From NCBI RefSeq assembly GCF_019402445.1, contig NZ_SRZM01000327.1:1-8124 (forward strand): a stretch of DNA of 8,124 bases. The letters run 5' to 3'. The translations under genes were made by a program, and so were the position numbers. The notes under the pieces were generated by a model that saw nothing but the letters and a program-made list of their open reading frames with translations, did no database searches and was not told the DNA's origin. Each line of letters begins with the position of its first letter. Within the stretch, counting starts at the first letter, position 1. Below are positions 1 through 6,343 of this stretch, piece after piece. The DNA is from Brachyspira pilosicoli (GTDB lineage: Bacteria > Spirochaetota > Brachyspiria > Brachyspirales > Brachyspiraceae).

Positions 1-765
1 AATATATATATAGCAGATTCCTATAAGGATTATACATATTTTACAGCAAATCATATTTTGCATTTTTTAGAAAAGAAACAAAAAACAAAAGAAAAACTCT
101 ATATTTCTGTTTCTAGCGAAAATGATACTAAAGATATTTATAAAGCAATAATAGAAAATGTAAAAAATTATAATATTAATTTTAAAAACATATTTATTTT
201 TCAGCAATCAGAATATGTTGGATTATCTCAAGATGATAAAAACAGTAAAGCATATTTTTTAAAAGAAAACTTACTTTCTAAATTAAATATTCCTAAAAAA
301 AATCAATTTTTATTTGATGGAAGTAAAGATGAAAGTCAAATGGAAAAACAATTAAAAACAATAGAAAAAATAGGAAGGTTTGATGTTATATGGTATTCGC
401 TTACACCAGATTCTACTTCAGCAGGAAATGAAAGAATGTCATCACTATCATCATTGTTTAGATTAAAAACATTAAGTGAACATTCTATAAAAGCTATTGA
501 GACTAAATTTGAAAAAGAAGTACCAACTATGGTATTTAGTATGGGAATGGGGATTATAGATATAGTTGATACAATTTTACTTACATCATCTGGAATAGAA
601 AATTCTTGCTCTCTTAGAGATTGCTTAGAATGTGGTATAAGTAATTCTTCACCCCTAAGCAAATTACAAAAACATGGTGATGTTACTGTAATAGCGGATT
701 ATGAATCATCTTTGAGATTATCTAGTCAAACTGTATCGATGAAAATAAAACAAAAATTATTTTAA
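1..765 (+). CDS. NagB-like protein with degenerate active site (glucosamine-6-phosphate deaminase pseudoenzyme), 5' end at window edge
   Basis: The frame is open from base 1, giving 254 visible residues. Alignment to E. coli NagB (266 aa) suggests only about one or two codons are missing, since the visible start matches NagB residue 2. The fold is recognisable throughout: FKNIFIF and SEYVGL match the FNMDEYVGL region, and GNERMSSL matches FNEPASSL. A working NagB turns glucosamine-6-phosphate into fructose-6-phosphate and ammonia. Here Asp72 is Ser70, His143 is Thr139, the GLPTGGTP phosphate loop reads SVSSENDT, and Lys208 is replaced by Asn. Asp141 (D137) and Glu148 (E144) remain. Residues equivalent to the allosteric GlcNAc-6-P site (Ser151, Ser152, Arg158, Lys160) are kept as S147, S148, R154 and K156; Tyr254 is not. 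It probably lacks deaminase activity and may be a regulatory or structural subunit. The next gene begins 9 bases after its stop. Family assignment is firm; loss of activity is inferred from residues. Confidence 0.8.
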   Translation, partial: NIYIADSYKDYTYFTANHILHFLEKKQKTKEKLYISVSSENDTKDIYKAIIENVKNYNINFKNIFIFQQSEYVGLSQDDKNSKAYFLKENLLSKLNIPKKNQFLFDGSKDESQMEKQLKTIEKIGRFDVIWYSLTPDSTSAGNERMSSLSSLFRLKTLSEHSIKAIETKFEKEVPTMVFSMGMGIIDIVDTILLTSSGIENSCSLRDCLECGISNSSPLSKLQKHGDVTVIADYESSLRLSSQTVSMKIKQKLF

Positions 766-769
766 GGAG
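764..769 (+). promoter_or_regulatory. Ribosome binding site of the NagB-like/NagA fusion gene
   Basis: AAGGAG overlaps the stop codon of the preceding gene and lies 5 bases before the ATG at 775. It supports this ATG as the true start. The start matters because the encoded N-terminus (MRIII) lines up with the N-terminus of E. coli NagB, which takes part in the allosteric site. Confidence 0.85.
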
Positions 770-774
770 AATAT

Positions 775-2739
775 ATGAGAATAATTATAACTAATGAAAG
801 CGTTTATGAATGGGCAGCATATTATACTGTAAAATGTATATTAGATTATTCTGATAGAAAAAAGCCTTTTGTATTATCTTTTCCTTTAAGGCATGTAAAT
901 AAAGCTTATTATGAAAAATTATTATCTTTTTATAATGACAATATAGTATCGTTTAAAAATATACATATAGTTTCTTCTGGTGAATATATAGATTCTGACA
1001 TATCACAAAAATATTTAGAAGAAAATTTTCTTAAATATATCGATATACCTAAAGAAAATGTACATCTATTTAATAGTAAAGTTACAGATAGAAAAAAAGA
1101 AGCAAAGAGAATGTCAAATCTAATTAAAAAACTTGGAAATATAACATTGCTAATAGATAATTTAGCAGAAGATGGAAGTTTTTTACTTAATACACCAAGC
1201 TCATCATTAGAAGGAAGCGTGAGGGATAAAAAAATAAGTGAGATAATTAGAAGCTATGAGGCAAGAAAATTTAATATGCCTGTAGAGATGTTTCCAAGGG
1301 AAGGATTTACTCTGGGCTTTGAAGAGGCTTTTAATGCAAGATATATACTTGTTATGGCCAATGGTTATGATGTATCTGATGCTTTGGCTCATTGTGTTGA
1401 GGGAGCAATAAGTCAGTTCTACCCTACTTCTGTTTTACAGGAACACAAAAAGCTTATAATTGTAGCAGATGAAGAGTCAAGCAGCGATTTAAAAGTAAAA
1501 ACTTATAAATATGCTAAGAGTTTAGAGAGTAAAAGTCTACACCCTAAAGAACTTATTAAAGGGCTTTATAAATCTTATTATGCTCTTACAAACATTAGAA
1601 TATTTGATGGAGAAAAGTTTATAGACGGGCATTGTATAGTAATAGAAAATAATATTATTAAGAGTGTAGAGAAAGAAATAGACGTTGATGCTGTAATTAC
1701 AAGAATAGATTTAGGAGGAAAAATAGTAGCTCCTGGATATATAGATTTGCAAGTTAATGGTATAGGAGGATATGATATTAATGCTAGCCCTACAGTAGAT
1801 ACATTAAAAAATATGAATGAAGTTTGTCAGAGATATGGATGCACTTCTTATTTGCCTACAGTAATTACAAATGGTGATGAGTATATGTTAAAGATTATAG
1901 ATTTATTTAATAGCATAGAAGATTTATCAGTTATTGGAGTGCTTGGCATACATTTTGAAGGTCCTTATATATCTCATGAAAAAAGAGGTATTCATAATGA
2001 GAAGTTTATAAGAGAAGCTGATATGAATATGATAAAGAAAATTAATGCTTCAAAATGTGTTATGGTAACAGTTGCTCCAGAGATGGTGGACGGTAAAGTA
2101 ATAGAAGCATTTGCTAAGGCTGGAAAAGTAGTATCTGTAGGGCACACTAATGGTACTTATAATGAAATAAAAGAAAAAATACCTTATGGAATAACTTTTG
2201 CAACTCATTTATTTAATGCTATGCGTCCTTGGGGTTCTAGAGAGCCTGGTGCTGTTGGAGCTGTGCTTGAAACTAAGGATATGTATGCTGGTTTAATATG
2301 TGATGGAGTGCATTGTGATTTTGCTTCTGTGGAGCTTGCTTACAAATTAAAGACAGGGCATATTTGTATTGTAACTGATGCCATAGCTCCTGCTGCTGCT
2401 CCAGAAATAAAAGAATATATTTGGGCTGGTAAAAAGATACATAGAGATGGAAACAGGCTTATAGATGATAATGGTACTTTGGGAGGGGCTTCTATTACTA
2501 TGAGTCAGTCTGTAAGAAATGTTGTTAATCAGGTTGGAGCTACAGTTGAAGAGGCTTTAAAGATGGCTTCACTTTATCCTGCTAAGGTTATGGGAATAGA
2601 TGATAAATATGGAAGAATAAAAGAGGGATATATTGCTGATTTAGTTATATTAGATGAAAAGTTAGTTGTAAAAGGCGTTGTGTTTAAAGGTAATTATAAA
2701 AAATATGATTATGATTATGAATGGGAAAGTAATGCATAA
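775..2739 (+). CDS. nagA: Fusion of a degenerate NagB-like domain with N-acetylglucosamine-6-phosphate deacetylase (NagA)
   Basis: 654 residues in two domains. Residues 1-255 align with the whole of E. coli NagB (CVEGAISQFYPTSVLQ and DLKVKTYKY are close matches), but the deaminase site is gone: Asp72 is G69, His143 is S135, Glu148 is T140, Lys208 is V200, and the phosphate loop reads SFPLRHVN. Asp141 (D133) and Arg172 (R164) remain. The allosteric-site equivalents are all present: S143, S144, R150, K152 and Y246, plus a matching N-terminus. Residues about 268-645 form a full NagA amidohydrolase, which converts GlcNAc-6-P to glucosamine-6-phosphate and acetate in the cytoplasm. Visible NagA residues are DLQVNG (Q326, as in the single-metal E. 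coli type), metal ligands E395 (HFEGP), H457 (GHTN) and H478 (THLFNAM), substrate-site H513 and R489, and catalytic D535 (VTDAIAP). NagA alone is usually about 380 aa. The NagA domain should be active; the NagB part probably senses GlcNAc-6-P or drives assembly. Confidence 0.93.
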   Translation: MRIIITNESVYEWAAYYTVKCILDYSDRKKPFVLSFPLRHVNKAYYEKLLSFYNDNIVSFKNIHIVSSGEYIDSDISQKYLEENFLKYIDIPKENVHLFNSKVTDRKKEAKRMSNLIKKLGNITLLIDNLAEDGSFLLNTPSSSLEGSVRDKKISEIIRSYEARKFNMPVEMFPREGFTLGFEEAFNARYILVMANGYDVSDALAHCVEGAISQFYPTSVLQEHKKLIIVADEESSSDLKVKTYKYAKSLESKSLHPKELIKGLYKSYYALTNIRIFDGEKFIDGHCIVIENNIIKSVEKEIDVDAVITRIDLGGKIVAPGYIDLQVNGIGGYDINASPTVDTLKNMNEVCQRYGCTSYLPTVITNGDEYMLKIIDLFNSIEDLSVIGVLGIHFEGPYISHEKRGIHNEKFIREADMNMIKKINASKCVMVTVAPEMVDGKVIEAFAKAGKVVSVGHTNGTYNEIKEKIPYGITFATHLFNAMRPWGSREPGAVGAVLETKDMYAGLICDGVHCDFASVELAYKLKTGHICIVTDAIAPAAAPEIKEYIWAGKKIHRDGNRLIDDNGTLGGASITMSQSVRNVVNQVGATVEEALKMASLYPAKVMGIDDKYGRIKEGYIADLVILDEKLVVKGVVFKGNYKKYDYDYEWESNA

Positions 2740-2743
2740 AGGA
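2738..2743 (+). promoter_or_regulatory. Ribosome binding site of the thioesterase gene
   Basis: AAAGGA overlaps the nagA-fusion stop and lies 10 bases before the ATG at 2754. It supports that start and co-transcription with the upstream gene. Confidence 0.65.
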
Positions 2744-2753
2744 AAAATACTAC

Positions 2754-3194
2754 ATGCAAGAAAATGTATACAAAAGGCTCTCTGATATATTTTATAAACA
2801 GGATTTTTTAAATTTTATAGATTGCAAATTAGAAGAGGCAGATGTTGGAAGAGTTGTAATATCTTTGGAAAATAAAAAAGAGTTCTCTCAAGCTTTAGGG
2901 TTTATGCATGGTGGAATGGTTGCTACTATGCTTGATACTGCTTCTGGTTTTGCTGCTTTTAGTGTTCTTAAAGAAGAAAATCATGTTGTAACATCTGATT
3001 TAAAAATTAATTATCTTCGTCCTGTTGTATGTAAAAAAGTAAGATGTGTTGGAGAAGTTTTGAAGGCAGGAAAAAGTTTAATAGTTGTTGAGGCTAATGT
3101 TTTAGATGAAGAGAATAAAATACTAGCTAAAATGCTTGGCACTATGATGGTAGTTCCAAATAGTTATAAAAATGATAATAAAGGAGATAGATAA
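2754..3194 (+). CDS. PaaI-type hotdog-fold thioesterase
   Basis: A 146-residue protein of the usual size for a single hotdog domain (4HBT/PaaI family). The signature is MHGGMVATMLDTASGFAAF: H52-G53-G54 starts the central helix and D61 is at the place of the acidic catalytic residue. The later strand, VTSDLKINYLRPV (residues 79-91), is typical of the family. Members hydrolyse acyl-CoA thioesters, often of aromatic or medium-chain acids, as cytosolic dimers or tetramers. The substrate cannot be read from the sequence. The gene starts 14 bases after the nagA fusion and overlaps proC by one base, so it is probably part of the same transcript. Nothing links it clearly to amino-sugar breakdown or proline synthesis; a general house-cleaning role on acyl-CoA is possible. 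Confidence 0.85.
   Translation: MQENVYKRLSDIFYKQDFLNFIDCKLEEADVGRVVISLENKKEFSQALGFMHGGMVATMLDTASGFAAFSVLKEENHVVTSDLKINYLRPVVCKKVRCVGEVLKAGKSLIVVEANVLDEENKILAKMLGTMMVVPNSYKNDNKGDR
3181..3186 (+). promoter_or_regulatory. Ribosome binding site of proC
   Basis: AAGGAG inside the last codons of the thioesterase gene, 7 bases before the ATG at 3194. With the TAATG stop/start overlap it fixes the proC start and suggests coupled translation. Confidence 0.8.
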
Positions 3195-3982
3195 TGATAG
3201 GATTTATTGGTGCTGGTGCTATGGGGTTAGCTTTAATAGAAGGTTTTATTAAGGCTGGCATAAATAAAAATACTATAATAGCAAGTGTAAAGACAAAAGA
3301 AAAAAAAGAAAAGATAGAAAAAAATATTGAAATAAAAACATTTAATGATAATAAAAAAATAGCAGAAGAAGCAGATATTTTATTTATAGCAGTGAAGCCT
3401 TATATGGTTAAAGATATTGCTAAAGAGATAGAAAATAGTATAAAAAAAGATGCCACAATAGTGAGTGTTGCTGCTTCTGTTTCTGTTGCTGAATTAAAGC
3501 AGTTATTCAATACAGAAAATATTATTAGAATAATGCCTAATACTCCTGTAAAAACTTGTAATGGATTTATATCTGTTGTAGAGTCTAAAAACAAAGTAGT
3601 TGAAGAGGCTATAGTTGAGCTTTTAAGTAAAGTTGCGATGGTTAAAGTAATACCAGAAGATAAAATACATGCTTATAATGCTATGGCTGGTTGTTCGCCT
3701 GCTTTTATGTATATATTAATAGAGGCTATGAGTGATGCTGGAGTGTTAATGGGGATTGATAGAAAAAGTGCTATAGAGATTGCAAGTCAAGTATTTAAAG
3801 GTGCTGGTTCTATGGTTTTGGAATCTAAAAAACATCCTGCTGAATTAAAAGATAATGTTTGTACGCCTGCTGGTATTACTATAAAGGGTGTTGAAGTATT
3901 GGAAGAAAAATCTATAAGGAGTGGTATGATAGAAGCTTTGGTGGCAACTTATCAAAAATCTATAGATAGCGAAAAGAAATAG
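3194..3982 (+). CDS. proC: Pyrroline-5-carboxylate reductase
   Basis: A 262-residue protein close to the family length (about 265-280). It reduces 1-pyrroline-5-carboxylate to proline with NAD(P)H, the last step of proline synthesis. The N-terminus is a Rossmann motif, GFIGAGAMG (residues 3-11). It is followed by the family landmarks AVKP (66-69), RIMPNTP (112-118), GCSPAF (166-171, usually GSGPAY) and the C-terminal signature KDNVCTPAGIT (219-229), which lies in the all-helical dimerisation and substrate-binding domain. It is translated from a TAATG overlap with the thioesterase gene, and its stop is the only TAG in the window. No proA or proB is visible nearby. No strong terminator follows; the next gene has its own promoters. 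Confidence 0.96.
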   Translation: MIGFIGAGAMGLALIEGFIKAGINKNTIIASVKTKEKKEKIEKNIEIKTFNDNKKIAEEADILFIAVKPYMVKDIAKEIENSIKKDATIVSVAASVSVAELKQLFNTENIIRIMPNTPVKTCNGFISVVESKNKVVEEAIVELLSKVAMVKVIPEDKIHAYNAMAGCSPAFMYILIEAMSDAGVLMGIDRKSAIEIASQVFKGAGSMVLESKKHPAELKDNVCTPAGITIKGVEVLEEKSIRSGMIEALVATYQKSIDSEKK

Positions 3983-3995
3983 TTGAAAAATACTA

Positions 3996-4025
3996 TTGAC
4001 ACTTTTTATGAAATATTGTTATATT
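3996..4025 (+). promoter_or_regulatory. Upstream sigma-70-type promoter (P1) of the receiver-galT-like unit
   Basis: A perfect -35 box TTGACA (3996-4001) is followed after 17-18 bases by a -10-like TTATAT/TATATT (4019-4025). It lies just after the proC stop. The long leader to the ATG at 4101 would be roughly 70 bases. In such AT-rich DNA a -10 match is cheap, so the -35 box carries most of the weight. Confidence 0.55.
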
Positions 4026-4043
4026 TATTGTGTAAAAATCTAT

Positions 4044-4071
4044 TTGACTTTTTTTATTGTATAATTATAAT
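4044..4071 (+). promoter_or_regulatory. Downstream sigma-70-type promoter (P2) of the receiver-galT-like unit
   Basis: TTGACT (4044-4049), a 16-base spacer, then a perfect TATAAT (4066-4071). A second TATAAT at 4060-4065 is too close to this -35 to pair with it. Transcription would start about 20 bases before the ribosome binding site. It sits 48 bases after P1, and both boxes are preceded by CTAT and followed by a T-rich run, giving a tandem arrangement. Confidence 0.6.
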
Positions 4072-4087
4072 ATAAATTAAGATTATT

Positions 4088-4093
4088 AAGGAG
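4088..4093 (+). promoter_or_regulatory. Ribosome binding site of the receiver gene
   Basis: AAGGAG, 7 bases before the ATG at 4101. It fixes the start of the receiver protein. Confidence 0.85.
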
Positions 4094-4100
4094 CATTTAT

Positions 4101-4463
4101 ATGCCTAAGAAAACTATATTAGTTCTTGATGATGAAAAAAGCATTAGAACACTTTTCGAAGAAGAGTTTAAAGATGAGGGATATAATGTAGTATCCACAG
4201 ACAGCGGAGAAGAAGCCCTAGAAATGATTAATAAAGATAATCCACATATAGATTTGATAACATTAGATATAAAAATGCCTAAAATGGACGGATTAGACTT
4301 TCTTGGAAAGGTTCGTGAAAATCATAGAGAATTGCCTATTATAATATGTACTGCCTATAATAATTATAGACATGAGTTTCAAGTATGGAATGCTGATGGA
4401 TATATATTAAAATCTGGTAATCTTACAGAAATTAAAGATAAGATTAAAAGGCTAATAGGTTAA
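4101..4463 (+). CDS. Stand-alone response-regulator receiver domain (CheY/Spo0F-like)
   Basis: A 120-residue protein that is one receiver domain and nothing else. The acidic pair is D10-D11 in VLDDE, the phosphate-accepting aspartate is D56 in LDIKMPKMDG, the switch Thr is T84 in CTAYN, and the conserved Lys is K104 in YILKSG. Lys is followed by Ser rather than the usual Pro. The switch aromatic near position 101 is Tyr. It should be phosphorylated by a histidine kinase or phosphotransfer protein and act by protein contact, because it has no DNA-binding or enzyme output domain. No kinase is encoded in the window. It has its own tandem promoters and its stop overlaps the next start (TAATG), tying its translation to the GalT-like gene. 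Its partner cannot be inferred from sequence alone. Confidence 0.93.
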   Translation: MPKKTILVLDDEKSIRTLFEEEFKDEGYNVVSTDSGEEALEMINKDNPHIDLITLDIKMPKMDGLDFLGKVRENHRELPIIICTAYNNYRHEFQVWNADGYILKSGNLTEIKDKIKRLIG

Positions 4464-5461
4464 TGCCTCATATAAGAAAAGACCCAGTTACTAAACAATC
4501 TGTCATTATAGCTTCCGAAAGAATGGGAAGACCAAGTGATTATATTAATATTGAAGAGAAGCATACTATATTAACTTCTGATAATACTTGCCCATTTTGT
4601 AAAGGAAATGAGGATAAAACTCCTGAACATTCTACTATAATATTTGATGATAATAAAAATTGGATTGTAAGAATTGTACCAAATAAATATCCAATAATAG
4701 CACAAAGTAATCCTAATGAATTACCAAATAGAAATGATTTTTTTGAAGCAGATATATGTAAAGGTTTTCATGATGTTATTATAGAAAATCCTAATCATAG
4801 TTTTAATTATTATAATGCTAAAGAAAAAGATTTATTTTTTATATTTGAAGCTATAATAATGAGATTTTTAGAATTATCAAAAGAAAAAGATATGCTATAT
4901 AGCTTACTTTTTAAAAACTTTGGAAGGGAGGCTGGAGCTAGCTTAGTACATTCACATGCCCAGATGATGACAACGCCATTTGTACCTATTCAAATAATGG
5001 AAGAGATATATGGCTCTTTAGAATATTATAATGAAAATAAAAAATGTGTTTATTGTAGTATGATAGAAGAAGAGAAAAAAATTAATGAAAGAGTGATATG
5101 TGAAAACAATGACTTTATAGCTATATCTCCTTTTGCTTCAAAATCTCCATACCAAATTTATATATTACCCAAAAAACATTCAGATAGCATAGTATATTCT
5201 GAAGATTGTATATCTCAATTTGCAAATATTGTTAAAGATATATTTAATAGAATTAATAAGGTACTTGGAGAAATTAGTTTTAATTATGTGCTTCATACAC
5301 TTACACCAGCATTAGAAAAAAAATATTCCCATTCAAGCCACTGGTTTTTAGATATAATGCCTAAAATGAGTAAACTTGCTGGATATGAACTTGGAAGCGG
5401 TGTTTTTATAAACTCAATTACACCAGAAGATGCCACCAACGATTTAAAAAATGCTCTATAA
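4463..5461 (+). CDS. GalT-like nucleotidyltransferase/phosphorylase (HIT superfamily, HSH active-site motif)
   Basis: A 332-residue protein of the galactose-1-phosphate uridylyltransferase family. Visible are the first zinc Cys pair CPFC (C43, C46), RIVPNKYP (70-77), NFGREAGAS, and the active-site motif H163-S-H165-A-Q167, where H165 would carry the nucleotide. A second Cys pair, CVYC (C195, C198), with H239 and H293 (SSHWFLDI) could hold a second zinc. True GalT of the E. coli type has HPHGQ. HSH-type motifs and two metal sites recall the plant GalT-like protein known as ADP-glucose phosphorylase (family knowledge from memory). So the reaction may be transfer or phosphorolysis of a nucleotide sugar other than the Leloir one; the symbol galT is therefore withheld. 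It starts within the receiver stop (TAATG) with only a weak upstream AAAGG (4447-4451), so coupled translation is likely. No galK or galE is present. Confidence 0.85.
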   Translation: MPHIRKDPVTKQSVIIASERMGRPSDYINIEEKHTILTSDNTCPFCKGNEDKTPEHSTIIFDDNKNWIVRIVPNKYPIIAQSNPNELPNRNDFFEADICKGFHDVIIENPNHSFNYYNAKEKDLFFIFEAIIMRFLELSKEKDMLYSLLFKNFGREAGASLVHSHAQMMTTPFVPIQIMEEIYGSLEYYNENKKCVYCSMIEEEKKINERVICENNDFIAISPFASKSPYQIYILPKKHSDSIVYSEDCISQFANIVKDIFNRINKVLGEISFNYVLHTLTPALEKKYSHSSHWFLDIMPKMSKLAGYELGSGVFINSITPEDATNDLKNAL

Positions 5462-5463
5462 AA

Positions 5464-5480
5464 TTTATATATCTTATAAA
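5464..5480. terminator. Possible weak bidirectional terminator between convergent genes
   Basis: TTTATA (5464-5469) pairs with TATAAA (5475-5480) around a 5-base loop, with T- or A-rich flanks on either side. It lies in the 22-base gap between the convergent GalT-like and prmA stops, where a shared terminator would be expected. The stem has no G-C pair, so it would be weak and could be chance in this AT-rich DNA. Confidence 0.25.
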
Positions 5481-5483
5481 AAA

Positions 5484-6338
5484 TTATCTTAAAAGAATAG
5501 ATACCCAATCATTTTTTTGATTTCTATTTAATATAGTTAGATTATTTTGTTTTATAGCTTCATTCATAAAACTTTCTTTTTCTGCTAATATTCCAGATAA
5601 TATTAAATGTGCATTTTCTTTTAATATTTTTTTCAAATTAGGTAATATCTCTATTAGTATATCTGTTTCAATATTTGCTATTACTAAATCATATTGAAAA
5701 TTACTTAAACTATCAGCACTTCCTAAAAAAACATTATTTAATTTTATATTATTATATTTGGCATTATCTAAAGTACAATTAACAGCATCATTGTCAATAT
5801 CTACAGAGGTAATATTTCTAGCACCTAATTTGTAACAAAATAAAGAAAGTATACCACTACCGCATCCAATATCAGCTATGGTTTTAGAAGAAATATTATT
5901 GTTTTGGGAGTATTCATTAATCATATTTAAAGCTAAGAATGTTGTTTCATGAGTACCTGTACCAAATGCGTATTGCTTAGCTATATATAGTCCATCTTCA
6001 TTATTATTCTCATCTTTTAAATTTGGTATTATACTTATTTCTCCAACTTTAAAAGGTTTTAAAAATGCCATATATGATGTTAAATATTCATCTGAGTTTA
6101 GCTCTTTTATTTCATAATTATATTCTGTTATACCATCAATATTTTGTTTTATTATATTTAAATTGTCTTCTAGTTTTTCTTGGTTTTCATTATATATATT
6201 AACTATAGCAATGTTATTATTGTTTATAGGAAACTCTATATTGTAACCTAATATATCTAGTTCGCCGCTTTCTATAGTAGCTTCTATTATGTCCTCAAAA
6301 CCTATAGTTATATTTATTGAAAGTGAATATATTCTCAT
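5484..6338 (-). CDS. prmA: Ribosomal protein L11 methyltransferase
   Basis: A 284-residue protein, near the usual PrmA length (about 290-310). It methylates ribosomal protein L11 using S-adenosylmethionine. The N-terminal third is the poorly conserved L11-recognition region and is rich in Asn and Ile, like much of the window. The C-terminal methyltransferase domain carries the PrmA landmarks FGTGTHETT (residues 125-133), the SAM-binding DIGCGSGILS (156-165), the acidic end of strand 2 at VDIDNDA (179-185), and IANIETDIL (220-228), corresponding to the family's ANI-L motif. It ends in DWVSILLR, matching the usual WVSIL-type ending. It starts 5 bases after the stop of the upstream minus-strand gene, from an AGGAAA site inside that gene, so the two are probably co-transcribed. 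Substrate assignment follows the family; it was not tested here. Confidence 0.93.
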   Translation of the reverse strand: MRIYSLSINITIGFEDIIEATIESGELDILGYNIEFPINNNNIAIVNIYNENQEKLEDNLNIIKQNIDGITEYNYEIKELNSDEYLTSYMAFLKPFKVGEISIIPNLKDENNNEDGLYIAKQYAFGTGTHETTFLALNMINEYSQNNNISSKTIADIGCGSGILSLFCYKLGARNITSVDIDNDAVNCTLDNAKYNNIKLNNVFLGSADSLSNFQYDLVIANIETDILIEILPNLKKILKENAHLILSGILAEKESFMNEAIKQNNLTILNRNQKNDWVSILLR

Positions 6339-6343
6339 ATCTA

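Noticed and set aside
58..60. TTG as the start codon of the first NagB-like gene
   Set aside because: The frame is open back to base 1 and residues before the TTG still align with the NagB N-terminus, including the segment matching WAARHI. No ribosome binding site precedes the TTG. The true start lies at or just outside the edge.
336..662. Antisense open frame of 108 codons within the first NagB-like gene
   Set aside because: It lies wholly opposite a well-supported gene, has no ribosome binding site pattern or recognisable domain, and reads as a shadow frame. The same applies to short antisense frames at 1207-1392, 3400-3594 and 5293-5508.
1..765. First NagB-like gene as a decaying pseudogene
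   Set aside because: It has no frameshift or internal stop over 254 codons, keeps a well-formed NagB fold pattern and specific ligand-site residues, and has a well-spaced downstream gene. It looks like a maintained pseudoenzyme rather than a broken gene.
4034..4056. AAAAATC...GACTTTTTTT as a proC terminator hairpin
   Set aside because: The stem is short, almost all A-T and needs a bulge. It also overlaps the better-supported -35 box of promoter P2.
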